Shown: piece by piece, positions 39,856-50,120 of the stretch | Position numbering within the stretch: position 1 is the stretch's first letter | Layout of the letters: each line of letters opens with the position of its first letter | Assembly (NCBI GenBank): GCA_028715605.1 | Contig: JAQURM010000001.1 | Span: 508,414-572,413 of the forward strand | Origin: Desulfovibrionales bacterium | GTDB lineage: Bacteria; Desulfobacterota; QYQD01 | Direction: 5' to 3' | Length of the DNA: 64,000 nt | Translations under genes and position numbers: made by a program | Notes under the pieces: generated by a model | The model's input: only the letters and a program-made list of their open reading frames with translations | What the model was told of the DNA's origin: nothing | The model's database searches: none

Positions 39856-42800
39856 ATGCCAAGACGTGAGGACATCAAAAAGGTAATGATCATCGGTTCC
39901 GGGCCTATTGTCATCGGTCAGGCCTGTGAATTTGATTATTCCGGTACCCAGGCCTGCAAGGCGCTGCGCAAATTTGGTTATGAGATAGTACTGGTTAATT
40001 CCAACCCGGCTACCATCATGACCGACCCGGGCACGGCCGACTTCACCTATATTGAGCCGCTTAATCTCCAGAGTCTGGTGGAAATCATTGAGAAAGAACG
40101 GCCTGACGTCCTGCTGCCCAATCTGGGCGGCCAGACTGGTCTAAACCTCTGCTCTGAACTGGCGCATGCGGGCGTACTTGAGAAATACGGTGTAAAAGTA
40201 ATCGGTGTAGAGGTAGAGGCCATCAAACGCGGCGAAGACCGGATTGCCTTCAAGGAAACCATGGACAGGCTGGGTATCGAAATGCCAAGAAGCGCACCTG
40301 CTTTCACCGTGAAGGAGGCTGAGGTCATAGCTAATGAGCTCGGCTACCCGGTGGTCATCCGTCCTGCTTACACCTTAGGGGGTACGGGAGGCGGCCTGGT
40401 CTATAATGTAGAAGAACTACGCGTTATAGTCAGCCGCGGTATATCAGCCAGTCTTGTGAGGCAGGTATTGGTAGAAGAGTCCGTCTTGGGATGGGAGGAA
40501 CTGGAGCTTGAGGTAGTCCGCGATGCCAAGAACCAGATGATCACCGTCTGTTTTATCGAAAACGTGGATGCCATGGGCGTCCACACCGGAGACTCATTCT
40601 GTGTCGCCCCCATGCTCACCATCGATCCTGCCCTGCAGAAGCGCCTGCAGAAATATTCCTATGACATTGTCGAGGCCATCCGGGTTATCGGAGGGACCAA
40701 TATCCAGTTTGCCCATGATCCCAAGACCGGCCGGGTGGTGGTAATCGAGATTAACCCCAGGACTTCCCGGTCTTCTGCCCTGGCCTCCAAGGCCACCGGC
40801 TTCCCCATTGCCCTCATCTCTTCCATGCTGGCCGCCGGTATCAGCCTGGATGAAATCCCTTACTGGCGGGAGGGGACGCTTGATAAATATACCCCATCCG
40901 GCGACTACGTGGTTGTGAAATTCGCACGGTGGGCCTTCGAAAAGTTTGAGGGCGTCGAAGATAAACTCGGCACCCAGATGCGGGCCGTGGGCGAAGTCAT
41001 GAGCATCGGAAAGAATTACAAAGAAGCATTACAGAAGGCCATCCGTTCCCTGGAAACCAGCCGCTATGGACTTGGTTTTGCTAAGGACTTTCATAAACGT
41101 TCTCTGCCGGAACTCATGGAGACCCTGGCCGAGCCGTCCAGTGAGCGCCAGTTTATCATGTACGAGGCGCTGCGGAAGGGCGCTACAGTAGAGGATCTCT
41201 ATGCCAAGACCTATATAAAACCCTGGTTTATCCGGCAGATGAAAGAACTGGTAGAGATGGAAGGGCAAATCCTGCGCTATAAGGGAAAGGACCTGCCGGA
41301 GGAACTTTTGCGACAGGCAAAAAAGGATGGATTTTCCGATCGCTACCTGTCGCAGATTCTCGGTATTCCAGAGGCAGAGATCAGGCGGCAGCGTACCCAA
41401 GCCGGGATAGTTGAGGCCTGGGACTCCCTACCCGTGAGTGGTGTGGAAAATGCGGCTTACTATTTTTCCACCTATAATGCCCCCGATAAGGTCGTGACCA
41501 GCAAAAGGCGTAAGATAATGGTCCTGGGCGGGGGACCCAACCGGATCGGCCAGGGGATTGAATTTGATTACTGCTGCGTTCATGCCGCTTTTGCCCTGCG
41601 TGACGAAGGCTATGAGTCTATCATGGTCAACTGTAATCCCGAGACCGTCTCTACGGACTACGACACCTCAGATAGGCTTTACTTTGAGCCGCTCACGGTA
41701 GAGGATGTCCTGAGTATCTATGAGAAGGAGAAACCGGAAGGGGTAATCGTACAGTTCGGCGGCCAGACTCCGCTTAACATTGCCAATGAGCTGGCCCAGG
41801 CAGGCGTTAGAATCATCGGAACCTCGCCGGAGGCCATTGATCTGGCTGAGGACCGGGACCGCTTCCGCCAGATGATGACCAAAATAGGCATACCGGAGCC
41901 TGAATCCGGCATGGCCAGCAACCCGGAAGAGGCCTTGGCCGTGGCCAAACAGATCGGCTATCCGCTGATGGTGCGGCCATCCTATGTCCTGGGCGGACGC
42001 GCCATGCAGGTGATCCACGACGAGGAGATGCTCACCCATTATGTTTCCGCGGCCGTAGATATTTCACCAGAGCGGCCCATTTTGATTGATAAGTTTCTGG
42101 AAAATGCTATCGAGGTCGAGGCAGACGCCATCGCTGATGGCTCAAACGCCTTTGTCCCCGCGGTTATGGAACACATCGAGCTGGCTGGTATTCACTCCGG
42201 CGACTCCGCCTGCGTGATTCCACCTATCAGCATACCAGCCAAACACCTCGACACCATCTACGAATATACAAGAAGAATAGCCCTGGAGCTTCGGGTGGTC
42301 GGTCTGATGAATATCCAGTACGCCATAGCCAATGATACCGTTTACGTTCTGGAGGCGAACCCGCGGGCCTCCCGGACCGTTCCTCTGGTCTCAAAGGTAT
42401 GCAACATTTCCATGGTGCGCCTGGCCACCCAGATACTTCTGGGTAAAAAACTTTCCGATTTGAATCTCAAGCGGCAGTCGATTCCGCATTACGGCGTCAA
42501 GGAAGCAGTCTTTCCGTTTAACATGTTCCCTGAGGTTGACCCGCTACTTGGTCCGGAAATGCGGTCCACCGGAGAGGTATTGGGACTGGCGGACTCTTTT
42601 GGGCTCGCCTTTTACAAGGCCCAGGAGGCCGCCCAGCAGTTGCTGCCTTCCGAGGGAACCGTCTTGATTACCGTCTCTGAAAACGATCGGCCGGCAGTGC
42701 TGGAGGTGGCCCGCCAGTTTAGCAAGCTTGGGTTCAGGATCAGAGCTACCGCCGGAACCCAGTCCTTTTTAGCCGCGAAGGGAATCCAATCCGAGCCTAT

Positions 42801-43056
42801 CAATAAGATGCATGAAGGACGTCCCAACATCGTTGATACTATTAAGAACGAAGAGATCCAGCTAGTGATCAACACCCCTAGCGGCAAGCTGAGCAAACAC
42901 GACGACTCCTATATTCGTAAGGCCGCCATAAAGTACAAGGTGCCCTACATTACTACTCTGGCCGCAGCTCTGGCCGCAGCCAGAGGGATTGCCAAGCGCC
43001 GGAAGGGTCACGGCCAGGTGCGGTCTCTGCAGAGCTACCATGCAGAAATTTCATAG
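39856..43056 (+). CDS. carB: Carbamoyl-phosphate synthase, large subunit
   Basis: 1066 residues, the usual length. Two homologous synthetase halves are present: MIIGSGPIVIGQACEFDYSG with the ATP-grasp of the first half, then MVLGGGPNRIGQGIEFDYCC with the second. The first half makes carboxyphosphate and carbamate, the second carbamoyl phosphate. The C-terminal allosteric domain starts near TVLITVSENDRPAVLEVARQ. The small subunit carA is not in the window, so it is encoded elsewhere. The gene stands alone behind its own consensus promoter. Product feeds pyrimidine and arginine synthesis, in line with pyrK-pyrD earlier in the window. Confidence 0.98.
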   Translation: MPRREDIKKVMIIGSGPIVIGQACEFDYSGTQACKALRKFGYEIVLVNSNPATIMTDPGTADFTYIEPLNLQSLVEIIEKERPDVLLPNLGGQTGLNLCSELAHAGVLEKYGVKVIGVEVEAIKRGEDRIAFKETMDRLGIEMPRSAPAFTVKEAEVIANELGYPVVIRPAYTLGGTGGGLVYNVEELRVIVSRGISASLVRQVLVEESVLGWEELELEVVRDAKNQMITVCFIENVDAMGVHTGDSFCVAPMLTIDPALQKRLQKYSYDIVEAIRVIGGTNIQFAHDPKTGRVVVIEINPRTSRSSALASKATGFPIALISSMLAAGISLDEIPYWREGTLDKYTPSGDYVVVKFARWAFEKFEGVEDKLGTQMRAVGEVMSIGKNYKEALQKAIRSLETSRYGLGFAKDFHKRSLPELMETLAEPSSERQFIMYEALRKGATVEDLYAKTYIKPWFIRQMKELVEMEGQILRYKGKDLPEELLRQAKKDGFSDRYLSQILGIPEAEIRRQRTQAGIVEAWDSLPVSGVENAAYYFSTYNAPDKVVTSKRRKIMVLGGGPNRIGQGIEFDYCCVHAAFALRDEGYESIMVNCNPETVSTDYDTSDRLYFEPLTVEDVLSIYEKEKPEGVIVQFGGQTPLNIANELAQAGVRIIGTSPEAIDLAEDRDRFRQMMTKIGIPEPESGMASNPEEALAVAKQIGYPLMVRPSYVLGGRAMQVIHDEEMLTHYVSAAVDISPERPILIDKFLENAIEVEADAIADGSNAFVPAVMEHIELAGIHSGDSACVIPPISIPAKHLDTIYEYTRRIALELRVVGLMNIQYAIANDTVYVLEANPRASRTVPLVSKVCNISMVRLATQILLGKKLSDLNLKRQSIPHYGVKEAVFPFNMFPEVDPLLGPEMRSTGEVLGLADSFGLAFYKAQEAAQQLLPSEGTVLITVSENDRPAVLEVARQFSKLGFRIRATAGTQSFLAAKGIQSEPINKMHEGRPNIVDTIKNEEIQLVINTPSGKLSKHDDSYIRKAAIKYKVPYITTLAAALAAARGIAKRRKGHGQVRSLQSYHAEIS

Positions 43057-43180
43057 ACGTGTCACATGACGACTCAAAAAATCCGGGCGGCCTCTCCGGG
43101 AAAAGGCTTTCCGTGTAACGTGGGGCCAAACTGTCTTTTCCTCTTGGCTGGTGTCTGTCCGGAAATTCTTCTCCCCCTGG

Positions 43181-45094
43181 CTATTTCTTTTCCCGCAGCA
43201 CCCGTTTATCCCCCACCCGAATAGTGACCTTCGCGGCATCGAAGTATTCCAGGAGAGGGATCATGTACTTGCGTGAAAGGTTGGTCACCTCTTTGAACTG
43301 GGCCGGGGTTATCTCCTGGTGTTTTCTGAGAAAATCTACGATGCGGTCTCTAAGGTCAGTTAAGGGCTTGTCATGGAAGCAGAGGTCTTCCTTTACCTTT
43401 ATCAATATATTTTCCCGGATGAGGAGGTCGATAAATTTCCCGGCTTGGGCGCCGTCTTTCCCCAGAAGCTCTGATACTGCGCTACGCGAGGGCGGCTCCC
43501 ATCCCGCCTCAAGGTATATCTTTTCTATCTTATCCTTCAGGCCCTTTTCATCCACCTGCAAATCCACTTTATGACCGGGCAGGCGCAGGAGTTCCTTTTC
43601 GGCCACAAGCCTTTTGGATTGAACCAGATCGTTTATTAAAAAGGAGAATAACCTTGGATCCATCCCGGAAGAAAGTTTGCTTCTCAGCTCTTCCTTCGGG
43701 ATGCCAAAGAGAAGCGGATTACGTTTGTGGTAATCTTGCAGGATGCCTAGGACATTTTCCCTGGCTCCCTCATAGACCCCGGAGGCCACAAAGGCCTGGT
43801 TTTCCTGATTGAAGAGCAGAATATCCCTGCTCTTGGTTAGTTTGTGGATTGTACTGGCCAAATCCTGTTCATTTAATCCGCCAAGAAGAGCTAACCGCCT
43901 GCGCGTCAGCCCTTGCGCCTCCGCCTTGTTTACATGTAAAAGAACGATCTCTTCCGGGCTTCCGGCCTCCAGGGTTTTTAAATCCGAAAGAGTGGCTTCG
44001 ATGAAGCGTTTATGCCGTTTGGGGACAGGATGTAATATTTCTCCTCCGCCGATAGTGCGCGTCGGTGAATAGCTGCGCAGCACATAGCGATCTCCGGGCA
44101 AGACGGCTGCTTTTTTAAGCAGTCTTAACTGGGCATAGGTCTTTTCTCCCGGCTTTAGTTCATCACGGTCCAGCAGGGTTACCCTGGCGGCGATCTCACA
44201 TGTTCCGGTATGGAAGCGCACCCGGGCGCTATTCTTTAATGGCTTAGAAACGCTCGGCAAGTAGTAAAGGCTGACATCCAGCAGGTAGGAGTTTTCCAGG
44301 CTGTTTGCCGTAGCCAGGACGTCTCCTCTCTCAATGGTTTCTTTTTCTATGCCCTGAAGGTTTATAGCCGTACGAAGCCCGGCCTTAGCCTCGCGCACTT
44401 CCTGGTTATGTACCTGGAGGCCGCGTATCCTGGCCGGCAGCGCACGGGGATAGATGGTAACGCTGTCTCCGGCGCTTATTTTACCTGAGATGGACGCGCC
44501 CGTAACCACGGTGCCGAAGCCTTTGATGGTAAAGACCCTGTCTATAGGCAGGCGGAAAGGCCCGCTGGCCGGTTTTTCCATCACCCCGGCGGCCAGGGAT
44601 TCGAGCGCTCCGGTCAACTCCGACAACCCATCCCCGGTTAGTGAAGAAACGGCCATAATTGGCGCTTCTTCCAGGAAGGTTCCCTTGAGAAATTTGCTCA
44701 CGTCATCCCGCACCAGTTCCAGCCATTCTTCGTCCACCATATCCTTTTTGGTCAACACTACCAGACCGCTCTTGACGTTAAGGATCTGACATATCTCCAG
44801 ATGTTCCCTTGTCTGGGGCATGACCCCTTCATCAGCCGCTATAATCAGAGCCACTATATCAATACCGCTGGCCCCGGCCACCATGTGTCTGACAAAACGC
44901 TCGTGCCCGGGAACATCGACGATACCCAGTTTTTGGCTGCCGGGCAGGGTGAGATGGGCAAACCCTAACTCTATGGTGATGCCGCGTTCCTTTTCTTCCT
45001 TGAGCCGGTCGGTGTCAATGCCGCTAAGGGCCTTGATAAGGGATGTCTTGCCGTGATCGATATGCCCGGCCGTGCCCAAAATTACGTGTTTCAT
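43181..45094 (-). CDS. selB: Selenocysteine-specific elongation factor SelB
   Basis: 637 residues. An N-terminal GTPase starts with [20 protein letters not shown] (P-loop) and has [20 protein letters not shown], and TKKDMVDE in place of NKxD. EF-Tu-like domains II and III follow. The C-terminal winged-helix repeats (about residues 420-637) bind the SECIS hairpin of mRNA. The C-terminus ends in a basic [15 protein letters not shown]. SelB delivers Sec-tRNA to UGA codons, so the organism should make selenoproteins. No selA, selC or selD, and no evident selenoprotein, is in this window. It is downstream of flgE on the same strand. Confidence 0.97.
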   Translation of the reverse strand: MKHVILGTAGHIDHGKTSLIKALSGIDTDRLKEEKERGITIELGFAHLTLPGSQKLGIVDVPGHERFVRHMVAGASGIDIVALIIAADEGVMPQTREHLEICQILNVKSGLVVLTKKDMVDEEWLELVRDDVSKFLKGTFLEEAPIMAVSSLTGDGLSELTGALESLAAGVMEKPASGPFRLPIDRVFTIKGFGTVVTGASISGKISAGDSVTIYPRALPARIRGLQVHNQEVREAKAGLRTAINLQGIEKETIERGDVLATANSLENSYLLDVSLYYLPSVSKPLKNSARVRFHTGTCEIAARVTLLDRDELKPGEKTYAQLRLLKKAAVLPGDRYVLRSYSPTRTIGGGEILHPVPKRHKRFIEATLSDLKTLEAGSPEEIVLLHVNKAEAQGLTRRRLALLGGLNEQDLASTIHKLTKSRDILLFNQENQAFVASGVYEGARENVLGILQDYHKRNPLLFGIPKEELRSKLSSGMDPRLFSFLINDLVQSKRLVAEKELLRLPGHKVDLQVDEKGLKDKIEKIYLEAGWEPPSRSAVSELLGKDGAQAGKFIDLLIRENILIKVKEDLCFHDKPLTDLRDRIVDFLRKHQEITPAQFKEVTNLSRKYMIPLLEYFDAAKVTIRVGDKRVLREKK

Positions 45095-45183
45095 ATTTAG
45101 CCTGGTCTTGGGAGTGGATTATGCTTATGGCATAGCAAAGATTTTGAAGGTTGGCAAGGTAAATTACCCTCCAAAAGGCAAGG

Positions 45184-45216
45184 CGGCAGGAGAGGTTTTA
45201 AACGACTCTCCTGCCG
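45184..45216 (-). terminator. Hairpin between flgE and selB
   Basis: CGGCAGGAGAG (45184-45194) pairs perfectly with CTCTCCTGCCG (45206-45216). It lies 13 bases beyond the flgE stop. No strong T-run follows on the minus strand, so it may act as an RNA end-stabiliser or Rho-assisted stop. Confidence 0.6.
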
Positions 45217-45228
45217 CTGTCAGAACTA

Positions 45229-46656
45229 CTAACGTTTCAGGCTAATCAGTTCGGCGAGCATATCGTCGGTGGTGGTGATGATCTTGGAATTGGCCTGGAA
45301 TCCCCTTTGCACGGTGATCATGCGGACAAATTCCGCGCCGAGATCCACATTGGATTGTTCCAGTGAGTTAGGGGCGATGCTTCCCAGTCCGTTCGTGCCG
45401 GGCTGGCCGGTGATAGGCGCTCCGGATTCGGTGGTCACTGAGAAGAGGTTGCCGCCCAGCTTGGAAAGGCCGATCAGGTTGTTGAAATCGGCCAGAGCGA
45501 TCAAGTTTCGCGGGATGATCTGCCCGTTAGAATAATGGCCGGTGATTATACCCTCGGCGCTGACGGAGACGGACTGCAGGAAGCCTGCGCCAAAACCATT
45601 CTGGTCCTGAAAGATAGTGGTTGAGGCGCTGGCATATTGGCTGCTGGCCAGGGCCTCTTTTTCCCAGGCTGTGGTATAGGCACTGCCGAAATTGAGATCG
45701 ACGGTCTGGTCCGTTGCCGCCCCCGTAAAATTGGCTGCAAACTGGAAATAGCCATTAGGGGTATTCGTACCGGCAACCAAAGCATCCAATGTACCGTCAG
45801 ATGCGTCAACCGTGCTAGCGTCAATATCAGTTATGTCTCCAGAGGTGTTGAATTCTATCGTACCATAAAGCAGCGCACCGGCCCATTCATCCGTAGCCGG
45901 GTCTATCCCGGATCTTTGATCTTCGTCCGGGTTACAGGTCACCAGGTACTCCCAGATGTTGGCGGTAGAGGTGGGATCAAAGTAGATTGTTATGTCGTGG
46001 CTATTGCCCAGCGAATCATAGACCTGAATGGCGCTGTGGTACGTGTATGAGCTCGCACTTGCCGGCGGGTCGTCGGTCCCGTCCCAGTCACTGTCCCCCG
46101 GCACAACATCATAAAGATCATTTGTACTAGCCGCAGACTCCCGCGAGTCTAAGTTGCTAATGACCTCTATGGCATCTGTCGCTACCGGGGCAGAACTCTT
46201 GGGAACCAGGATATCCCCGATCGTGCCGGTAACCTCACCGGTATCCTGATCCAGTGCCCAGCCCTGTGCTACGTATCCGGCCGGATTAACCAGGTAACCG
46301 CTCTGATCAAAGCGGAATTCACCGGCCCGTGTATAATACAGGTTATTTTCCGTACCCGGGGCCCGCACGATGAAAAAGCCGTTGCCGCCGATAGCCAGAT
46401 CGGTCGGCTGTGAAGAGCTCTCGAAAGACCCCTGGGCAAACAGGCCGCCTACGCTGGCCAGCGTGACGCCGCGACCGACCTGGGATGACCCGGAGGCCGT
46501 GGATATCTGCTGGGCCAACACGTCCTGAAAGGTAGCCCGGGACGATTTAAAGGCCACGGTGTTCACGTTAGAGATATTGTCGCCAATAACGGACATGGCA
46601 TTGCCCATGGTAGAAAGGCCGCTTATGCCCGCATAGAGCGAACTTGAAATAGACAT
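45229..46656 (-). CDS. flgE: Flagellar hook protein FlgE
   Basis: 475 residues. The rod/hook N-terminus (SSLYAGISGLSTMGNAMSVI, then NVNTVAFKSSRATFQDVL) and the C-terminus (LEQSNVDLGAEFVRMITVQR followed by GFQANSKIITTTDDML) are both conserved. FlgE polymerises into the universal joint outside the cell after export by the type III apparatus. It is the last gene of the flagellar operon here. The middle is larger than in enteric FlgE (about 400), which is normal variation in the surface domain. A strong AGGAGGGATAAATC-type ribosome site precedes it. Confidence 0.97.
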   Translation of the reverse strand: MSISSSLYAGISGLSTMGNAMSVIGDNISNVNTVAFKSSRATFQDVLAQQISTASGSSQVGRGVTLASVGGLFAQGSFESSSQPTDLAIGGNGFFIVRAPGTENNLYYTRAGEFRFDQSGYLVNPAGYVAQGWALDQDTGEVTGTIGDILVPKSSAPVATDAIEVISNLDSRESAASTNDLYDVVPGDSDWDGTDDPPASASSYTYHSAIQVYDSLGNSHDITIYFDPTSTANIWEYLVTCNPDEDQRSGIDPATDEWAGALLYGTIEFNTSGDITDIDASTVDASDGTLDALVAGTNTPNGYFQFAANFTGAATDQTVDLNFGSAYTTAWEKEALASSQYASASTTIFQDQNGFGAGFLQSVSVSAEGIITGHYSNGQIIPRNLIALADFNNLIGLSKLGGNLFSVTTESGAPITGQPGTNGLGSIAPNSLEQSNVDLGAEFVRMITVQRGFQANSKIITTTDDMLAELISLKR

Positions 46657-46675
46657 GATTTATCCCTCCTTTAAT

Positions 46676-46795
46676 TAAGTTCAAAGTTCAAGGTTCAAAA
46701 TTCAAATCAATGACAAAATCCAAACCACAAAATTTGACATTTGGGCATTTGAACTTCATTTGAAATTTGAATTTTGTCATTTGAAATTCCCCATC
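46676..46795. repeat. A/T-rich inverted repeat between flgD and flgE
   Basis: TTCAAAATTCAAATCAATGA on one side and TTTGAATTTTGTCATTTGAA on the other form a long imperfect stem. It is one of several dispersed repeat units between the flagellar genes. Confidence 0.75.
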
Positions 46796-46820
46796 TTTTT
46801 TATTATTCAAATCATCCTTC

Positions 46821-47516
46821 CTAACTGTTTGCCTCTTCACCGCTAACATCGGCTGGCGTGTTTACGACCCTGACCACATCAGCCACGCCGATCTTTGATC
46901 CGTCTTCCATTACCAGCATGGTCAGGCCGCCATCAAAGTCCAGACCGGTGATACGGCCGCAGATGGAGGTATTAACCGCGACCTCCTGCCCGGCGGCGTC
47001 TTTAGCTACGACATCGAAATAATAACGGCCATCAGGGAGAATGGTGCCCCTCTGGTCCAGGCCATCCCAGGCCAGCGTATAACTACCGGCATCCCCGGAC
47101 CCAAGGTTGAGGCTGCGCACATTCGTGCCGTTTTCATCATAGATATTGATGACGCAAGAGGTTGCTTCTTCCGTTAATTCATAATAGGCTTCAGTTGCCT
47201 TTCCTTCTTGCAGTGTGAGCTTATCCGTTACCACTTCTACCTTCTTATCTATTAAGGAAAGGAGTTGCAGGTTATTCTGCGAGGTCTGGTAGGCTATCAG
47301 GTTAGTCATATTTTCGTTCAAGTTATAGAGCTGCTCCAGACTGCTGAACTGGGCGAGTTGCGCCGAAAACTCATAGGCCTCCATAGGATTGAGCGGGTCT
47401 TGATGTTCCATCTGGGCCACAAAGAGCTTTAAAAAAGAATCCTTATCCAGGACCTGGCCACCCCCGGATTGTGTTTGACTGGCCGAAGTGGCCATTCCCA
47501 GTCCGTTTATATCCAT
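46821..47516 (-). CDS. flgD: Flagellar hook-capping protein FlgD
   Basis: 231 residues. The conserved N-terminal part has LDKDSFLKLFVAQMEHQDPL followed by NPMEAYEFSAQLAQFSSLEQ. The C-terminal FlgD Ig-like/Tudor-like part includes the motif GTILPDGRYYFDVVA. FlgD forms the scaffold at the growing hook tip. A strong AAAGGAGGATGAG ribosome site precedes its ATG. It lies 18 bases after the fliK end. Confidence 0.96.
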   Translation of the reverse strand: MDINGLGMATSASQTQSGGGQVLDKDSFLKLFVAQMEHQDPLNPMEAYEFSAQLAQFSSLEQLYNLNENMTNLIAYQTSQNNLQLLSLIDKKVEVVTDKLTLQEGKATEAYYELTEEATSCVINIYDENGTNVRSLNLGSGDAGSYTLAWDGLDQRGTILPDGRYYFDVVAKDAAGQEVAVNTSICGRITGLDFDGGLTMLVMEDGSKIGVADVVRVVNTPADVSGEEANS

Positions 47517-47534
47517 TTCTCATCCTCCTTTTAG

Positions 47535-49217
47535 TCAGGCAAATAGGTCAATCCCCTGTATCAGGGACGTGGGGGAATTAATAGGTACGGATTCTCTCCC
47601 TTCTCCCCCGGCATAATACTCGTCTTCATCACGATATAATGGCCATGGTCTGCGATCATGCCCTGCATACGGTTCATGTTCTCTGAAAAATTGGCGAAAA
47701 TCCTGGCTCAATTCCACATTGCACTCCCCCATTTTGATGCCCTGTTCGGACAAGGCCGTTCTGAGTTGCGGCAGGCTGCTCTCCACTATCTCCTTTACTC
47801 TGTAATTATCAAGAGTAAATGTGGTATGGAGCTGGTCGTTTTTGAAAACCAGGTCGACCTTTACTTCGCCCAGGTGCGGCGGGAAAAGCTTAATAATCAC
47901 CTGATCTTCCTTCAGGCGAAGTGAACCGGAGAGACGGCCGGTAATCTGCGAGAAAATATCCTCCGGATAAACAACCGGCCTTATAGTGTCTTTTGCCGCA
48001 CTACTCATGTTATTTGCCGCTGACGCCGGCGGTGCTCCGTCTAATATGAAGAGCGGTTTCTGCACCAACTTTTCGCTGTGCGCCCATTGTTCGGCCATTT
48101 CCTCCAACCAGACCGGGGCTATTCTACCCTCCACAGACAGCTTTCCATTGGACCAGCTATCTAACGTGAGCGCTTGTTCTTTCAGATCAAGCCCGGCCCT
48201 TACTTCTCTGAGCCTCTCCAGCCACCTGTCCTGCCAGGAACGGAGAGCGGCCATACGGCTGTCTCCGGCAGGTTTGACCTCTGTTTCAAGCTTTATTTTG
48301 TTGAGAAGGTGCTCCAGGTTGTGGAAAAAACTATCTGCATCAATGGGATTTTGTTTCCGTTCTACGACCTCGGTGGTCTTGTCCAGTATAGAAACGAGCT
48401 TCGGGAGAGAAAAACTTTTATCGCTTAGGCCGGCCTCAACGGCAATCTTACGGATTTCTTCCTCAGTCAGACCCAGTTTAGCGAGCAGATTAGCAAGAGA
48501 ACCCTCATGCCATTCCTCAAGGGGCATACCGGATAGAGGACGCTTACATTCCTCTTGCAGCGTTTTCACCAGTTGGCCAATTTTTACAAAGCCGTCCTCT
48601 GTCAGACACTTCTCCGAAATGTCCTTTATCTCTTGCGGCGTCAGCCCAAAACCCTCCAGCATGGAGCTTATGGCCGATAGATCCGAAAGGGTCATGCGGT
48701 GCTGTGGAGAGAGGAGGGATTCATGGCCTTCCGCTTGCGCCTTGTCCTGTAAGGCCTGCGGGTCCAGCATGGCAAACAGGATATTGATGTTGTATTCTTC
48801 CCCTTCGCCTTTCATTTTTGCTGTAGCCTGAGAAAGTTCGGCTTCTTTCAGGCCGCAGGCACGTAAGAACTCGGCAAGCATAAGCTCGTCTGGATGCTCT
48901 ATCACCAGGCCGGTTCCGCATAAGCTTGTCTCTTTAAGTGTGTCTTTTAACGACCGGAGAATATGGCGCAGGTCATTACGACAAAGCTTTCCCCCGGGAA
49001 CAGGACTTAACAGGGACCCTTTTTCACTGATACCCGTCCGTCCCCCACGTTGAACCGACCCGCCAAGACAATTTCTGGTCGGAGAGGAACTGTTATTTAA
49101 AAAAGACAGGAACGAGGCGCTCTCTCCACCTTTTGTTGCCGGGGCCTCAAGTTTCCCGGTGAATGCGCCATCTGATATTCCGGTCAAAGTAGGCGTTGTA
49201 TATAGCAATATCTTCAC
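47535..49217 (-). CDS. fliK: Flagellar hook-length control protein FliK
   Basis: 560 residues from GTG 49217, behind GAAAGGAG. The long N-terminal and middle regions are variable. The C-terminal type III substrate-specificity-switch domain (about 430-520: LRLKEDQVIIKLFPPHLGEV, KVDLVFKNDQLHTTFTLDN, LPQLRTALSEQGIKM) is the recognisable part. FliK measures hook length and makes the export gate switch from hook to filament proteins. Its place directly before flgD and flgE fits. A full-length antisense open frame here is a shadow of it. Confidence 0.9.
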   Translation of the reverse strand: MKILLYTTPTLTGISDGAFTGKLEAPATKGGESASFLSFLNNSSSPTRNCLGGSVQRGGRTGISEKGSLLSPVPGGKLCRNDLRHILRSLKDTLKETSLCGTGLVIEHPDELMLAEFLRACGLKEAELSQATAKMKGEGEEYNINILFAMLDPQALQDKAQAEGHESLLSPQHRMTLSDLSAISSMLEGFGLTPQEIKDISEKCLTEDGFVKIGQLVKTLQEECKRPLSGMPLEEWHEGSLANLLAKLGLTEEEIRKIAVEAGLSDKSFSLPKLVSILDKTTEVVERKQNPIDADSFFHNLEHLLNKIKLETEVKPAGDSRMAALRSWQDRWLERLREVRAGLDLKEQALTLDSWSNGKLSVEGRIAPVWLEEMAEQWAHSEKLVQKPLFILDGAPPASAANNMSSAAKDTIRPVVYPEDIFSQITGRLSGSLRLKEDQVIIKLFPPHLGEVKVDLVFKNDQLHTTFTLDNYRVKEIVESSLPQLRTALSEQGIKMGECNVELSQDFRQFFREHEPYAGHDRRPWPLYRDEDEYYAGGEGRESVPINSPTSLIQGIDLFA

Positions 49218-49553
49218 CTCCTTTCGGTTCCGTCTTGAACTCCGGCCATTTGTACTGCAACGCCTGTGCCATTTGTTTATTTCTTATAATTACTAATTAT
49301 TTCGGATAGTTATTTTGTAAACAAAATTGCCCTGTCCCCAAAAACAAAAAAGGGCGGCAAATTTTTCAGTTTTGCCTGCGGGATGGCGGAAAAAATTGCC
49401 GGGTGGGAATTTTGGGAAAGTAGAATACGGGAGACAGAAGTCAGGAGACAGGAGATAACATTACAACGTACTTTTTAACGCTTATTATCACGCAGGTTAT
49501 ACGGAACGTCTTCTGAGTTCTGTATTCTGTATTCTGTCTCCTGCATTCTGTCT
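49218..49553. other. Noncoding region with dispersed repeats between motE and fliK
   Basis: Contains the inverted pair AATACGGGAGACAGAAG with CAGGAGACAGGAG (49433-49460) and TTCTGTATTCTGTATTCTGT with CTCCTGCATTCTG (49519-49550). Related CTGTATTCTGT-type units lie near 52826 and 57080. The middle (49220-49430) is A/T-rich without visible genes or a convincing sigma-54 site. Confidence 0.6.
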
Positions 49554-50120
49554 TTATCTGGCCAATCTCTGGGAAAGTCTGGCTGCCTTCTCTGTATCTA
49601 CAAAGCTCAGTATGGCGCCTACATCCTTGCTCTTCATGGCCGAAAGGATCTGCAACGCCACATCGTCGTTTAACTTTTCAATAAGGCTGGCCGCCTTATC
49701 AGGCTTCATGGCGCTGTAAGCCCCGACCAGATGTTTTAACCGCGTCTCCTGAGACTGCCTGGCGGCGTCGCCATTTTTCTGAAACTGGCCCTGTAATTCT
49801 GTTTGTAGCTGGGAGAGATTAGCCAGTTTGTTTTCTATATCCTTCTTCAGGATCAAAAGCTCCTCTTCCTTTTTTCTTAGTTCTTCTTCTCTGGCTGCCA
49901 GCTCGCGGCGTTTATTTTCCAGCTCTTCGAATAGCCTAAGATCATCTAAGTCAATAGCCTGCTTGTTCTTTACTTTGTCCTCGGCTATAGCCTGATTATG
50001 GCCTGGTGGTTGCCAGCGAAATCCACGTTCATAAAAATAAAACCCGAGCATGCCCAGCTTGACACAGATAATCGCTAAAAAGAAGATCGTTATGTGCCTG
50101 AGGGTATTGAATCTACGCAT
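49554..50120 (-). CDS. motE: MotE-like flagellar motor/assembly protein
   Basis: 188 residues from ATG 50120, which lies within the end of fliJ (8-base overlap). A single membrane helix (TLRHITIFFLAIICVKLGML) near the N-terminus is followed by a long coiled coil (ENKRRELAAREEELRKKEEE, about residues 60-130). The C-terminal MgtE-N-like domain (YSAMKPDKAASLIEKLNDDV and ILSAMKSKDVGAILSFVDTE) is the MotE signature. MotE acts as a chaperone for MotC or as a scaffold in the flagellar motor in other bacteria. In many Deltaproteobacteria it lies between fliJ and fliK, as here. Confidence 0.85.
   Translation of the reverse strand: MRRFNTLRHITIFFLAIICVKLGMLGFYFYERGFRWQPPGHNQAIAEDKVKNKQAIDLDDLRLFEELENKRRELAAREEELRKKEEELLILKKDIENKLANLSQLQTELQGQFQKNGDAARQSQETRLKHLVGAYSAMKPDKAASLIEKLNDDVALQILSAMKSKDVGAILSFVDTEKAARLSQRLAR

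Noticed and set aside
47986..48831. 281-residue plus-strand frame across fliK
   Set aside because: Ser/Leu-rich shadow of the FliK coding strand; the operon order and the FliK C-terminal domain support the minus strand.
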